Source: Microbacterium sp. NC79
Lineage (GTDB): Bacteria > Actinomycetota > Actinomycetes > Actinomycetales > Microbacteriaceae
NCBI RefSeq assembly: GCF_019061125.1
Contig: NZ_JAHQYI010000001.1
Location: 1,550,001-1,614,000, forward strand
Length of the DNA stretch: 64,000 bases
Direction: 5' to 3'
In this document: piece after piece, positions 17,700 to 27,455 of the stretch
Layout: each line of letters begins with the position of its first letter
Position numbering within the stretch: the first letter of the stretch is position 1
Notes under the pieces: model-generated
What the model was told of the DNA's origin: nothing
Databases searched by the model: none
Seen by the model: the letters and a program-made list of their open reading frames with translations, nothing else
Position numbers and translations under genes: made by a program

Positions 17700-18527
17700 T
17701 CAACCGGCGACCGTTGCTGCACCGACGATCAGGGCGATCCCACAACCGGCGAGGGACCAGCTCAGCAGGCTGCCGACGAGAAATTCTTCGGCTTTCGAGC
17801 CAATACCGCGATCGGCGTTGATCTCGGGAAAACGCACGATGCCTTTGCCCGCCATGATCGCCGCGATGATGCCGAGCGCACCTGCCAGACCAAGCGCAAC
17901 GATCGCCCACCGCTCCAGCGGGCCAATCCAGCGGCCACCCCGCATCGTGGAGATCACACGGGGTGCGGCAGGCTCGGGTGGCATGACCTGCACGCGCGCC
18001 CATCGCCACTTTCCCGCAACAATCCACGATCCGGCTGACACCTCAGGCTCAGTGGAACGTTCGGCCGTGTGCGTATCGGCCCGGCGAGCGAGGGTTAGCG
18101 TCGCCCGCACGATGACGTTCGCGCTGTGGGCAAGGAACACGGCAACCGCGACCGCCATTGTCGCAACGGTTGGCGAGATCACGGCACCCGTCGCCGCCCA
18201 CGCGTCAGCCCACGACGGTTGCACGAGGGTCGCGAGTGTCGGAACCAGTAGGAGCGCCGCGAGTGCGGCCGCCAGAAGAAGGCCAACGGGAATCACGAGG
18301 CGTGCGGCCCACCGGCTGGCGAGGGCGAGCGCCCACAGCGCGGCCACGACAACGAACGTAAGCGCGACCCACCACGGCGCGGAGAATCCGGCGATCAGAA
18401 CGATCGGCCAGCCAACGAGAGCGACAACCATGACGCCAACCGCGAGCGGGCGCGTACGCGCCGATTGCCACACCAGCATCGTGAGGTCGGCGATGGCGAT
18501 CGTCAAAAGCAGTAGGGCGGCAATCAT
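17700..18527 (-). CDS. Predicted multispanning membrane protein
   Basis: The 275-residue protein shows about six hydrophobic helices: four in the first 130 residues, then a hydrophilic segment with an SWIVAGKWRWARVQVMPPEP loop and two more near the C-terminus. I recognise no family. GGAGG before the ATG at 18527 selects this start over a GTG 13 codons upstream. It lies 230 bases downstream of satD on the same strand; SatD genes are often paired with a membrane protein gene, so a functional link is possible. Confidence 0.7.
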   Translation of the reverse strand: MIAALLLLTIAIADLTMLVWQSARTRPLAVGVMVVALVGWPIVLIAGFSAPWWVALTFVVVAALWALALASRWAARLVIPVGLLLAAALAALLLVPTLATLVQPSWADAWAATGAVISPTVATMAVAVAVFLAHSANVIVRATLTLARRADTHTAERSTEPEVSAGSWIVAGKWRWARVQVMPPEPAAPRVISTMRGGRWIGPLERWAIVALGLAGALGIIAAIMAGKGIVRFPEINADRGIGSKAEEFLVGSLLSWSLAGCGIALIVGAATVAG

Positions 18528-18635
18528 TGGTGTCCTCCACGCCCCACCGTAAGCGGTGGTCCTCACATTGCTCGGCGATCTGCTTATGTTTTCGAATTAT
18601 TAGCACATCGCTTATCGCTGGCTCGTGGATACCGA

Positions 18636-18659
18636 CCGCGCTTCAGGCACGCGCGGCGA
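18636..18659. repeat. Direct repeat of the satD 3' end (copy 1)
   Basis: The 24 bases are identical to 18751-18774, which contain the last codons and stop of satD. Read on the minus strand this copy also encodes an AARA-stop tail. Confidence 0.75.
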
Positions 18660-18750
18660 CAACGGAGACCACGTGGCGACGCATCAGGCACGGGTGCTGC
18701 GCCACGCGGGCCGAGCTAGCGGGCCATCGCCACGACGCATCAGTCACCCG

Positions 18751-18774
18751 CCGCGCTTCAGGCACGCGCGGCGA
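18751..18774. repeat. Direct repeat of the satD 3' end (copy 2, covers the stop codon)
   Basis: This copy is identical over 24 bases to 18636-18659, 115 bp away. The GC-rich DNA between the copies contains further partial matches (GCATCAGGCACG, GCATCAGTCAC). Confidence 0.75.
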
Positions 18775-19375
18775 GCCACACCTCGTAACTCTGCGCAAGG
18801 GTTGTGGCTCCTGACTTCTTCGCGGCCTGCGAAACGGCGGCTTGAGTAATGCCCTCGCTATCGGCAATCTCCCGCTGGGTTCGGCCAGATATCAGTTGCA
18901 GCGTGATGCGCTTCTCGCGGGGCCGCATTGCCGAGATGAGGTGATCACGCAACAGCAGACTGACGTTCGCTGGCACGCTCCCCTCCCCCTCAACCCAGGT
19001 TCTGGTTCCGCTGCGCGCACCGCGCTTCTCTGCCTCCTCGATGGCGTTGCGCGCGCGCCACCAGGCATCACCGTCAAGCACGGGACCGGTCGCGCCGGGG
19101 CCAACCTCGCGTGAATCTCCGACTCCGATGCCAAACCGAACGTCGACGGCATCGGCGAGGGCCAGGCGCACGAGGCCCGTGGCGGCACATGCGTCGTCAA
19201 GAGTGCGGTAGATCACCTGAAACTCGTCGGCAAACGTCGGCCACGCCGTGCGCACGGGCGCAACCACCTCGTTAACCTGCGCGAATGCATCGGCGATGGC
19301 GCGCTGCGCCGCCACGCGGTCCTCGAGGTTTCGCGAACCGACCACATCAAGAATGACCGCCGCAACATCATGCAT
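18758..19375 (-). CDS. SatD family protein with C-terminal helix-turn-helix
   Basis: The 205-residue product matches SatD-family proteins: an N-terminal alpha/beta domain starting AAVILDVVGSRNLEDR with a FADEFQVIYRT segment, reminiscent of nucleotide cyclase-like folds, then a C-terminal HTH (LQLISGRTQREIADSEGITQAAVSQ). The HTH implies DNA binding, and a palindrome lies over the gene's own promoter. The ATG at 19375 is six bases after a TAAACT box, so the message is probably leaderless. The ligand and targets are unknown. Confidence 0.8.
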   Translation of the reverse strand: MHDVAAVILDVVGSRNLEDRVAAQRAIADAFAQVNEVVAPVRTAWPTFADEFQVIYRTLDDACAATGLVRLALADAVDVRFGIGVGDSREVGPGATGPVLDGDAWWRARNAIEEAEKRGARSGTRTWVEGEGSVPANVSLLLRDHLISAMRPREKRITLQLISGRTQREIADSEGITQAAVSQAAKKSGATTLAQSYEVWLAARA

Positions 19376-19381
19376 GACATA

Positions 19382-19387
19382 AGTTTA
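19382..19387 (-). promoter_or_regulatory. -10 box (TAAACT) of a leaderless satD promoter
   Basis: TAAACT on the minus strand ends exactly six bases before the satD ATG. The palindrome at 19388-19414 directly abuts it. Confidence 0.5.
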
Positions 19388-19414
19388 TCACTTATAACTT
19401 GAAGATATAAGTGA
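19388..19414. promoter_or_regulatory. Palindromic operator candidate at the satD promoter
   Basis: TCACTTATA and TATAAGTGA form a perfect 9-bp inverted repeat separated by 9 bp, in AT-rich DNA unlike its surroundings. It would cover the -35 region up to the edge of the -10 box of satD. Autoregulation by the SatD HTH is inferred. Confidence 0.6.
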
Positions 19415-19495
19415 ATAGCTAATGCACGAACGGCTGCGTGCGGAGAGGCATCACTAGGTACCGTAGACGTACGTCGCTATCGAAGGAGTGTGCCC

Positions 19496-20671
19496 GTGAA
19501 ACTCGCCCAGCGCGCGGCCAATGCCGAGCCCTTCCACGCTCTCGCCTTTGGGCAGCGTGCTGCCGACATTGAGGCGGCGGGCCACCATGTGGTGAAGCTC
19601 TCGATCGGCGAGCCGGATTTTGGTGCTCCTCCCGCCGTGCACGCCGCGATGCGCGAGGTGATGGATGGGCGCCCGCTCCCGTACACTCCGGCGCTTGGCC
19701 TGCCGCTCCTGCGGGAGACGATCGCGAACTACTACCGCACGAAGCACGGCGTCACCGTCGACCCCGCGCGCATCGCGATTACCGCAGGCGCATCGGGTGC
19801 GCTCCTGCTGGCGACAGCCGCGACCACCGATCCGCGCGATGAAGTGATCATCGCTGACCCGTCATACCCGTGCAACCGTGAGCTTGTACGCACGTTCGGC
19901 GGAACCATCGTTTCGCTCGCCACCGCGGCGGAGACCCGCTACCAGCTGGATGCTGCGAGCGTCACAGCTGCGTGGACTGAGCGCACGGTTGCCGTCATGG
20001 TGGCAAGCCCGTCGAACCCCACGGGAACATCGGTCACGACTGCCGAGCTCGACGCCGTCTGCACCCTCGCGCGCGAACGCGGGGCGTGGCGCATCATCGA
20101 CGAAATTTACCTCGACCTCGCCGATCCGGCAGCCGATGGCACCCCGGCCCGCACGGCGCTTGCGATTGACCCCGACGCCATCGTGATCGGCAGCTTCTCG
20201 AAATACTTCGGCATGACCGGATGGCGCCTGGGCTGGATGGTGTTGCCGGAACCACTGGTTGAGCCGGTAGAGAAGCTTGCGATGAACTACTTTCTCTGCG
20301 CATCGACACCGGTGCAGCACGCTGCCGTCGCCGCATTTTCCCCCGAATCGGTCGCGGTCTGCGAAGCACGTCGCGAAGAACTGCACGAACGACGCACGCT
20401 GGTACTCGACGGGCTTGCGACTCTCGGCCTCGTGGTTCCGGTCTCCCCCGATGGCGCTTTCTACATCTACTTCGACGTGAGCAGCACCGGCCTCGACGCG
20501 TGGACGTTTTGCGAGCGCGCGCTCGATGAGGCTCATGTGGCGTTGACGCCTGGGCGAGACTTTGCGCAGGGCACCGCGAACACGCACGTTCGGCTGTCGT
20601 ACGCGGCATCGCGTGAGGAACTGACCGAGGGGCTGCGACGACTCGGCGTGTTTCTAGCGTCCCTCCAGTAA
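19496..20671 (+). CDS. Pyridoxal-phosphate aminotransferase, class I/II
   Basis: The roughly 391-residue protein has fold-type I aminotransferase motifs: IGEPDFGAP, SNPTGTSVT, DEIYLDL and the PLP-lysine motif GSFSKYFGMTGWRLGW. It probably transfers amino groups between an amino acid and 2-oxoglutarate; the exact substrate (aspartate, alanine, aromatic or other) cannot be told from sequence. AAGGAG at 19483-19488 fits the GTG at 19496 better than the GTG at 19490. It diverges from satD across a 120-bp gap. Confidence 0.9.
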   Translation: MKLAQRAANAEPFHALAFGQRAADIEAAGHHVVKLSIGEPDFGAPPAVHAAMREVMDGRPLPYTPALGLPLLRETIANYYRTKHGVTVDPARIAITAGASGALLLATAATTDPRDEVIIADPSYPCNRELVRTFGGTIVSLATAAETRYQLDAASVTAAWTERTVAVMVASPSNPTGTSVTTAELDAVCTLARERGAWRIIDEIYLDLADPAADGTPARTALAIDPDAIVIGSFSKYFGMTGWRLGWMVLPEPLVEPVEKLAMNYFLCASTPVQHAAVAAFSPESVAVCEARREELHERRTLVLDGLATLGLVVPVSPDGAFYIYFDVSSTGLDAWTFCERALDEAHVALTPGRDFAQGTANTHVRLSYAASREELTEGLRRLGVFLASLQ

Positions 20672-20816
20672 TAGCCTCGGCGCGCAACTACCTCGCGCCT
20701 GAAGTCCAGCGCTCGCTGATAACTATCGAACCCCCGGAAGCGCTCTACGAGAGCCCGTCTCGAGGGGTAATTGTTTGTAACCACGGCCGGAGAACGCCGT
20801 GTGCCACGATGTTGGC

Positions 20817-20999
20817 ATGGACCAGTTCTCACAGCTTCAGTTCGCGATGCTCGCTATCTGGCTCGGCATCGTCATTCTCGCCCTCCTCATCGCGTATGCC
20901 GTGATCTTCTTCGCCGTTCGCAACGCGCTTCGCTCACACGCACGATGGGAGTACGCCGGCGGCGTCGCTGGCGAAGACCGCCGCGCCATCGAGCGCTAA
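20817..20999 (+). CDS. Small single-helix membrane protein
   Basis: The 60-residue protein is a short N-terminus, one strongly hydrophobic helix (MLAIWLGIVILALLIAYAVI) and a charged tail (RSHARWEYAGGVAGEDRRAIER). The function is unknown. No Shine-Dalgarno sequence is seen; CACGAT six bases before the ATG may be a leaderless promoter box. Confidence 0.55.
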   Translation: MDQFSQLQFAMLAIWLGIVILALLIAYAVIFFAVRNALRSHARWEYAGGVAGEDRRAIER

Positions 21000-21099
21000 G
21001 CGAGGCGCAATCACGGAATGCAGACGAGCGACGCCTGCGGCACCATTCGCCTCAGCGCCCGCTCGTCGACGGGTCACTGATCCACGCCGCGACCCAACG

Positions 21100-21130
21100 C
21101 AAAACCCCCGAGAAATTCTCGGGGGTTTTG
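21100..21130. terminator. Bidirectional terminator between a small ORF and tRNA-Val
   Basis: CAAAACCCCCGAGAA and its complement form a nearly loopless 15-bp hairpin with A- and T-tracts at both ends. It lies eight bases from the 3' end of tRNA-Val. Confidence 0.9.
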
Positions 21131-21137
21131 CCTGATG

Positions 21138-21210
21138 TGGGCCCTACCGGGATCGAACCGATGACATCCACGGTGTAAACGTGGCGCTCTACCAGCTGAG
21201 CTAAAGGCCC
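21138..21210 (-). tRNA. tRNA-Val (anticodon TAC)
   Basis: The minus strand folds as a complete 73-nt cloverleaf: a 7-bp acceptor stem (GGGCCTT), D-arm AGCTCAGCTGGTAGAGC, anticodon stem CCACG with loop TTTACAC, and T-arm CGGTTCGATCCCG. The anticodon is TAC (valine). CCA is not encoded. Confidence 0.96.
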
Positions 21211-21401
21211 TGGTGTGATTCCATCCTAGCGGGTGAAATTGCGTGCTCTGCACCATACCCAACGCAAACGTGCATAACGCACTGCTCAGATGGTTCCGTT
21301 ACAGCCGTTGCAATTGCCGCACGATCAGCCAAACACGCCCGCGCGACGAATTGAGCCAATAAAAGCGGGGAACAAACCTGCCCGTGTACCCCATTTATGA
21401 G

Positions 21402-21407
21402 TAGGCT
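21402..21407 (+). promoter_or_regulatory. Possible -10 box of aceE
   Basis: TAGGCT, the same hexamer seen at several leaderless starts here, lies 95 bases before the aceE start and would give an untranslated leader of about 90 nt. The leader holds a small ATGCC-CTT-GGCAT hairpin. The rest of the 290-bp gap from tRNA-Val shows no gene. Confidence 0.3.
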
Positions 21408-21501
21408 GTGGACTACGCGTGTTGTGTGGAGCCGACAAAGCCCCCCGCGCGTCGAACCGATGCCCTTGGCATGATCTGCCAGAACGACGAAAGGTCGCCC
21501 G

Positions 21502-24228
21502 GTGACTGTTCACGACCAGGATCCGTATTCCCAAGAACCCCTCGATAGCGATCCGGAAGAGACGGGCGAGTGGCAAGAATCGCTCAACCAGCTCGTCGAC
21601 GCTAAGGGTCCGCAGCGTGGTCGCGAGATCATGCTCAGCTTGCTGTCGAAGTCTCGCGAACTGCACCTGGGTGTGCCGATGGTTCCGACCACCGACTACA
21701 TCAACACGATCGCGTCGGAGAACGAACCCGAGTTCCCCGGTGACGAAGAGGTTGAGCGCCGCTACCGCGCCTGGACCCGTTGGAACGCCGCTCTGACCGT
21801 GCACCGCGCGCAGCGCCCTGGCATTGGTGTGGGCGGCCACATCTCGACGTACGCGTCGAGCGCTTCGCTGTACGAAGTCGGTTTCAACCACTTCTTCCGC
21901 GGCGCCGACAACCCGACCGGTGGCGACCAGATCTTCATTCAGGGTCACGCCTCCCCCGGCATCTACGCACGTTCTTTCCTCGAGGGTCGCCTGTCGGCAG
22001 CTCAGCTCGATGGGTTCCGCCAGGAGAAGTCGGCTGCTCCCAACGCACTGCCGTCGTACCCGCACCCGCGCCTGATGCCTGACTACTGGCAGTTCCCGAC
22101 GGTATCGATGGGCCTCGGCCCGATCAACGCCATCTACCAGGCGATGACGAACAAGTACCTCACGAACCGCGGCATCAAGGATGCCAGCGACTCGCACGTG
22201 TGGGCCTTCCTCGGTGACGGCGAAATGGACGAGGTCGAATCGCGCGGTCAGCTTCAGGTTGCCGCGAACGAAGGCCTCGACAACCTCACGTTTGTCGTCA
22301 ACTGCAACCTGCAGCGCCTTGACGGCCCGGTGCGCGGTAACGGCAAGATCATCCAGGAGCTGGAGAGCTTCTTCCGCGGTGCTGGCTGGAACGTCATTAA
22401 GGTTGTGTGGGGTCGCGAGTGGGACGCTCTGCTCGATGTCGACACCGACGGCGCCCTGCTGAACCTCATGAACGTCACCCCCGATGGTGACTACCAGACC
22501 TACAAGGCGGAGTCTGGCGCGTTCGTGCGCGAGCACTTCTTCGGTCGCGATGAGCGCACCGCCGCCATGGTCAAGGACTACACCGACGAAGAGATCTGGG
22601 GTCTCAAGCGCGGTGGCCACGACTACCGCAAGGTGTACGCCGCCTACAAGGCTGCAATGGCTCACAAGGGCCAGCCGACCGTCATCCTCGCGAAGACCGT
22701 TAAGGGCTACGGCCTCGGCTCGCACTTCGAGGGCCGCAACGCGACCCACCAGATGAAGAAGATGACGCTGGAAGACCTCAAGGGCTTCCGCGACGAGCTG
22801 CACATTCCGATCACGGACGCTCAGCTCGAAGAGAACCCGTACCAGCCGCCGTACTACAACCCCGGAACCGGCGACGAGACAATCCAGTACATGCTCGAGC
22901 GCCGCAAGGCACTCGGCGGGTTCCTGCCCGAGCGTCGCACAACGCACGTCGGCCTCAACCTGCCTGGCGATGACATGTACAAGCAGGCCAAGAAGGGCTC
23001 CGGAACGCAGGAAGTCGCCACGACGATGGCTTTCGCCCGTCTGCTGAAAGACCTGCTGCGCGACAAGGAGATCGGAAAGCGCATCGTTCCGGTCATCCCG
23101 GATGAGGCTCGTACCTTCGGTATGGACGCCTACTTCCCCACCGCGAAGATCTACAACCCGCACGGCCAGAACTACACCTCGGTCGACCGCGAGCTTCTCC
23201 TCGCCTACAAGGAGAGCCCGCAGGGGCAGATCGTTCACGTCGGCATCAACGAAGCGGGTGCTGTTGCCGCATTCACGGGCCTCGGAACCTCGTATGCCAC
23301 GCACGGTGAGCCGCTGATTCCGGTGTACGTCTTCTACTCGATGTTCGGGTTCCAGCGCACCGGTGACGCCCAGTGGGCTGCCGGTGACCAGATGGCACGC
23401 GGATTCGTCATGGGTGCAACCGCCGGTCGCACCACGCTGACCGGTGAGGGCCTCCAGCACGCTGACGGGCACTCGCACCTGCTGGCCTCGACGAACCCGG
23501 CAACGATTTCGTACGACCCGGCATACGGCTATGAAATCGCGCACATCATTCAGGCTGGTCTTGACCAGATGTACGGTGGCAACCACCCGAACCCCGACGT
23601 GATGTACTACATCACCCTCTACAACGAGCCGATCGTTCAGCCCGCTGAGCCGGAGAACGTCGACGTTGAGGGCATCATCAAGGGCATCCACAAGGTCTCG
23701 ACCGGTGAAGGCGACGGGCCCCGCGCTCAGATCCTCGCGTCGGGTGTTGGCCTCGGTTGGGCATACGAAGCCCAGCAGCTGCTCAAGGATGACTGGGGCG
23801 TGATCGCCGACATTTGGTCGGTCACCAGCTGGAACGAGTTGCGCCGCGACGGTCTTGCCGCCGACGAGCACAACTTCCTGCACCCGGAAGAAGAGCCCCG
23901 CACCGCATACATCGCTGAGAAGCTGCGCGGCGCTGAGGGTCCGGTCACCGCGGTGAGCGACTTCATGCACGCCGTGCAGGACCAGATTCGCCAGTGGGTT
24001 CCGAACCGTTTCGCCTCGCTCGGTGCCGACGGCTTCGGCTTCTCCGACACGCGTGCAGCTGCTCGTCGATTCTTCAAGATTGATGGCCCCTCGATCGTGG
24101 TTCGTACGCTCCAGTCGCTCGCCGAAGACGGCGTCGTTGACCGCGCGCTCGTCAAGCAGGCAATCGACAAGTACGACCTGCTGAACGTGAACGCCGGAAC
24201 CAGCGGCAACGCGGGCGGCGAAAGCTAA
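21502..24228 (+). CDS. aceE: Pyruvate dehydrogenase E1 component, homodimeric type
   Basis: AceE decarboxylates pyruvate with thiamine diphosphate and passes the acetyl group to the E2 core. The 908-residue product has the homodimeric E1 layout: [20 protein letters not shown], the ThDP motif beginning GDGEMDE followed later by NCNLQRLDG, and central and C-terminal transketolase-like domains. GAAAGG precedes the GTG start at 21502. The PucR regulator starts two bases after the stop, so aceE, the regulator and the fab genes may be one transcription unit that links acetyl-CoA supply with fatty acid synthesis. Confidence 0.97.
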   Translation: MTVHDQDPYSQEPLDSDPEETGEWQESLNQLVDAKGPQRGREIMLSLLSKSRELHLGVPMVPTTDYINTIASENEPEFPGDEEVERRYRAWTRWNAALTVHRAQRPGIGVGGHISTYASSASLYEVGFNHFFRGADNPTGGDQIFIQGHASPGIYARSFLEGRLSAAQLDGFRQEKSAAPNALPSYPHPRLMPDYWQFPTVSMGLGPINAIYQAMTNKYLTNRGIKDASDSHVWAFLGDGEMDEVESRGQLQVAANEGLDNLTFVVNCNLQRLDGPVRGNGKIIQELESFFRGAGWNVIKVVWGREWDALLDVDTDGALLNLMNVTPDGDYQTYKAESGAFVREHFFGRDERTAAMVKDYTDEEIWGLKRGGHDYRKVYAAYKAAMAHKGQPTVILAKTVKGYGLGSHFEGRNATHQMKKMTLEDLKGFRDELHIPITDAQLEENPYQPPYYNPGTGDETIQYMLERRKALGGFLPERRTTHVGLNLPGDDMYKQAKKGSGTQEVATTMAFARLLKDLLRDKEIGKRIVPVIPDEARTFGMDAYFPTAKIYNPHGQNYTSVDRELLLAYKESPQGQIVHVGINEAGAVAAFTGLGTSYATHGEPLIPVYVFYSMFGFQRTGDAQWAAGDQMARGFVMGATAGRTTLTGEGLQHADGHSHLLASTNPATISYDPAYGYEIAHIIQAGLDQMYGGNHPNPDVMYYITLYNEPIVQPAEPENVDVEGIIKGIHKVSTGEGDGPRAQILASGVGLGWAYEAQQLLKDDWGVIADIWSVTSWNELRRDGLAADEHNFLHPEEEPRTAYIAEKLRGAEGPVTAVSDFMHAVQDQIRQWVPNRFASLGADGFGFSDTRAAARRFFKIDGPSIVVRTLQSLAEDGVVDRALVKQAIDKYDLLNVNAGTSGNAGGES

Positions 24229-24230
24229 GC

Positions 24231-25451
24231 ATGGCGGCATCGACGGGAGGGACCTCTCCCCAAAGCAAGGCAGAAACCCTGGCCTGGTTGCGCAAGATCT
24301 CTGGCGACCTCGCGACGGCCACGCTGACCCGCTTGGAGGAGTCCCTCCCGTGGTACGCCGAGATGCCACCCGGTCGCCGCTCAGCGGTGGGCCTGGTGGC
24401 TCAGGCGGGCATCACCTCGTTTATTCAATGGTTCGATGACCCCACATCCACTCCGTGGATCGCAGCAGACATTTTCGCTGCTGCACCCCGCGAACTTCTG
24501 CGCAGCGTCAGCTTGCAGCAGACACTCCAGCTCATCCGCGTCACCGTTTCGGTGACCGAGGAGCGCGTCGCCGGCCGCAGCGAAAGCCTGCGCCAAGCAA
24601 TCCTGGAATACTCCCGCGACGTCGCCTTCGCATCGGCCGATGTCTATGCGCGCGCCGCCGAAGCACGCGGCCTGTGGGACGCCCGCTTGGAAGCACTCGT
24701 TGTTGACTCGATCCTCACGGGTGAAGCCGATGAAGAACTTCCCAGCCGTATCGCAGCTCTCGGATGGCACGGTCATGGCGAAGTGTGCGTGCTGGTCGGA
24801 ACCACGCCACAACAGTTTGACGTCGACCAGTTCCGGCGTGCTGCTCGCAAGCTCGGCATCGACGTTCTCATCGGCGTGCAGGGCTCACGCCTCGTTCTCG
24901 TCATCGGCCGCGCCATCACGTCATCGCGCAGCGACGAGACCGCAGACATTCCCTTTATCGAGATTGCACGGCACCTCGAGCCGCACTTCGGCCCCGGATA
25001 CCTCGTCCTCGGGCCGACGGTGGCCGCTCTCGTTGACGCAAGCCAGAGCGCTCGGGCCGCACTCGCCGGCTTCGCCGTCGCACGCGGTTGGCGCCACGCT
25101 CCCCGCCCTGTCGAAGCAGACGACCTCCTTCCCGAGCGTGCACTCGCAGGCGATCCGTTCGCCAAGCAGACTCTGATCGACCGCATTTACCGCCCTCTCC
25201 AGGCACACTCAGCCGATTTGGTGACAACCCTGTGGAGCTACCTCGACAACGGCCGCTCCCTGGAAGCGACCGCGCGCGAGCTGTTCGTGCACCCCAACAC
25301 GGTGCGCTACCGCCTCAAGCGTGTCAGCGAGGTCATCGGGTGGGACGCTACCGGTCCCCGCGAAGCCCTCATCCTGCAGACGGCCCTGATTCTTGGTTCC
25401 ATCGGCACCACGGAGTCATTACGTCGTCGTCCGACACGCCCACGTCCGTAG
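24231..25451 (+). CDS. PucR-family regulator, FasR-like
   Basis: The 406-residue protein has a helical N-terminal part, a GGDEF-like degenerate central region and the C-terminal PucR helix-turn-helix (TLWSYLDNGRSLEATARELFVHPNTVRYRLKRV). In Streptomyces coelicolor the PucR-like FasR is encoded just before fabD-fabH-acpP-fabF and activates that operon; the same arrangement holds here. By position it is the likely regulator of fatty acid synthesis. It is tightly coupled to aceE upstream. Confidence 0.88.
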   Translation: MAASTGGTSPQSKAETLAWLRKISGDLATATLTRLEESLPWYAEMPPGRRSAVGLVAQAGITSFIQWFDDPTSTPWIAADIFAAAPRELLRSVSLQQTLQLIRVTVSVTEERVAGRSESLRQAILEYSRDVAFASADVYARAAEARGLWDARLEALVVDSILTGEADEELPSRIAALGWHGHGEVCVLVGTTPQQFDVDQFRRAARKLGIDVLIGVQGSRLVLVIGRAITSSRSDETADIPFIEIARHLEPHFGPGYLVLGPTVAALVDASQSARAALAGFAVARGWRHAPRPVEADDLLPERALAGDPFAKQTLIDRIYRPLQAHSADLVTTLWSYLDNGRSLEATARELFVHPNTVRYRLKRVSEVIGWDATGPREALILQTALILGSIGTTESLRRRPTRPRP

Positions 25452-25536
25452 GATCTGTCGAGTAAGCACAAAGCTTCTCGACATTTATGTGTGGGAATCG
25501 CCAGCGTAGACCGATTCAGATTGGCAAGATAGACAA

Positions 25537-26457
25537 GTGATCGTTGTTGCATGCCCCGGTCAGGGGTCTCAAACTCCCGGATTTCTGTCGCCTTGGCTCG
25601 AGCTTGACGGAGCCCGAGAGCGGCTTGAAGCGTACTCGGATGCCGCAAAGGTTGACCTCGTCACGCACGGCACAGTGTCTGACGCAGACACAATCCGCGA
25701 CACGAAGATCGCCCAGCCTCTGATTGTTGCCGCGTCCTTGCTGACGTGGCACGCCCTGGGCGATGCCGCGCAGCACGCTGGCGGTGTCGCTGGCCACTCG
25801 GTCGGCGAACTCGCTGCGATCGCGGCCACCGGCGTCGTATCCGACGAAACCGCAATGTACCTCGTGGGTGAGCGCGGCCGCGCCATGGCGCAGTCGGCAA
25901 CCGAAGCGGCAACCGGCATGAGCGCCGTCGTCGGCGGTGTCGAGGCCGATGTGCTCGCCGCCATCGCCGAACACGATCTTCAGCCTGCAAACTTCAACGG
26001 CGGCGGACAGATCGTCGCTGCTGGCGCGCTCGACGGGCTCGCGAAGCTCGCCGAGGCAGCACCGCGCGGTGCCCGCGTCATCCCGCTGCAGGTCGCTGGC
26101 GCGTTCCACACCCGCTACATGGGTTCGGCTGTTGAAGCGCTCCGCGCTGCCGTAGCAACCGTGACCGACGCTGTTGCTCCCGCAACGCGCCTCTGGACCA
26201 ACAGCGATGGTTCCGTCGTCGCAGACGGCCAACGCGCGCTCGACCTTCTCGTCGGCCAGGTGTCATCGCCCGTACGGTGGGATCTGTGCATGCAGTCCTT
26301 CGCCGATAGCGGCATCACCGGCCTCGTCGAGCTCAGCCCGGCCGGCGCGCTCGTGGGTCTCGCTAAGCGCGGCCTGAAGGGCACACCCACCGTCGCCGTG
26401 AAAACCCCAGAAGATCTCGAAGCAGCCGTTGCGCTGTTGAATGGAGTGGCCGCATGA
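25537..26457 (+). CDS. fabD: Malonyl-CoA:ACP transacylase
   Basis: FabD loads malonyl groups on the acyl carrier protein for fatty acid elongation. The 306-residue protein has the opening PGQGSQTPGF, the nucleophile elbow GHSVGELAA and the active-site His region VAGAFHTRYM. The start is GTG at 25537, without a clear Shine-Dalgarno sequence. The gene overlaps fabH by four bases. Confidence 0.95.
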   Translation: MIVVACPGQGSQTPGFLSPWLELDGARERLEAYSDAAKVDLVTHGTVSDADTIRDTKIAQPLIVAASLLTWHALGDAAQHAGGVAGHSVGELAAIAATGVVSDETAMYLVGERGRAMAQSATEAATGMSAVVGGVEADVLAAIAEHDLQPANFNGGGQIVAAGALDGLAKLAEAAPRGARVIPLQVAGAFHTRYMGSAVEALRAAVATVTDAVAPATRLWTNSDGSVVADGQRALDLLVGQVSSPVRWDLCMQSFADSGITGLVELSPAGALVGLAKRGLKGTPTVAVKTPEDLEAAVALLNGVAA

Positions 26458-27455
26458 CTGTCACCTTGAACCAGGCCAAGGGCCCCGAATTCACTCGCAT
26501 CTACGCTTACGGCGCCGCACGTGGCGAAGTTGCCGTTCCCAACGATGATCTGATCGGTCCGATCGATTCGAGTGACGAGTGGATTCGTCAGCGTACCGGC
26601 ATCATCACCCGCACCCGCGCGGTTCCGGAGACCTCGGCTCTCGACCTGGCTTCCGAAGCCGCTCGCGAGGCCGTCGAAAAGAGCGGCGTTAACCCCGCCG
26701 ACATTGATCTGGTGATCGTTGGAACCATCAGCAACGTGCAGCAGACGCCGTCGATGGCGGCTGTGGTTGCCGACCGCATCGGCGCCAACCCGGCCGCCGC
26801 CTACGACAGCAACGCGGCGTGCGCTGGTTTCGCGTACGCGGTGGCTCAGGCTGATGCTCTCATTCGTGCAGGTGCTGCCAAGTACGCGGTCGTCATCGGT
26901 GCGGAAAAGCTCAGCGACATCGTCGACCCGACCGATCGTTCCATCTCCTTCCTGCTGGGCGATGGCGCCGGTGCTGCCGTCGTCGGGCCGAGCGACTTCC
27001 CCGGCATCTCCCCCACCGTGTGGGGTTCGGATGGCTCGAAGGCACACGCCGTCGGCATGAACCACACCCTCATCGAGTACCGCAACGGCGAAGCCGAGTG
27101 GCCGACGCTGCGCCAGGAGGGCCAGACGGTCTTCCGCTGGGCCGTGTGGGACATGGCCAAGGTCGCCAAGAAGGCGCTTGAAGTTGCGGGCATCGAGGCG
27201 AAAGATCTGGCGGCGTTCATTCCGCACCAGGCCAACATGCGCATCATTGACGAGTTTGCCAAGCAGCTCAAGTTGCCCGAATCCGTCGCCATCGCTCGTG
27301 ATATTGAGACCACAGGCAACACGTCGGCGGCTTCGGTTCCGCTCGCCGCGCACCGTCTGCTCGAAGAGCACCCGGAGCTCAGCGGCGGCCTCGCCCTGCA
27401 GATCGGCTTCGGCGCTGGTCTCGTTTTCGGCGCGCAGGTCGTTGTTCTGCCGTAA
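26454..27455 (+). CDS. fabH: 3-oxoacyl-ACP synthase III
   Basis: FabH starts fatty acid synthesis by condensing a primer acyl-CoA with malonyl-ACP. The 333-residue product carries the Cys motif DSNAACAGFAYA, the HQAN motif (IPHQANMRIID) and the Asn motif TTGNTSAASVPLA, the complete Cys-His-Asn set. It overlaps fabD and is followed after 47 bases by acpP. Confidence 0.95.
   Translation: MTVTLNQAKGPEFTRIYAYGAARGEVAVPNDDLIGPIDSSDEWIRQRTGIITRTRAVPETSALDLASEAAREAVEKSGVNPADIDLVIVGTISNVQQTPSMAAVVADRIGANPAAAYDSNAACAGFAYAVAQADALIRAGAAKYAVVIGAEKLSDIVDPTDRSISFLLGDGAGAAVVGPSDFPGISPTVWGSDGSKAHAVGMNHTLIEYRNGEAEWPTLRQEGQTVFRWAVWDMAKVAKKALEVAGIEAKDLAAFIPHQANMRIIDEFAKQLKLPESVAIARDIETTGNTSAASVPLAAHRLLEEHPELSGGLALQIGFGAGLVFGAQVVVLP

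Noticed and set aside
21325-24369. Minus-strand open frame of 1014 codons opposite aceE
   Set aside because: It is an antisense shadow of the high-GC aceE coding frame; the plus strand encodes an unmistakable pyruvate dehydrogenase and the antisense product resembles no family.
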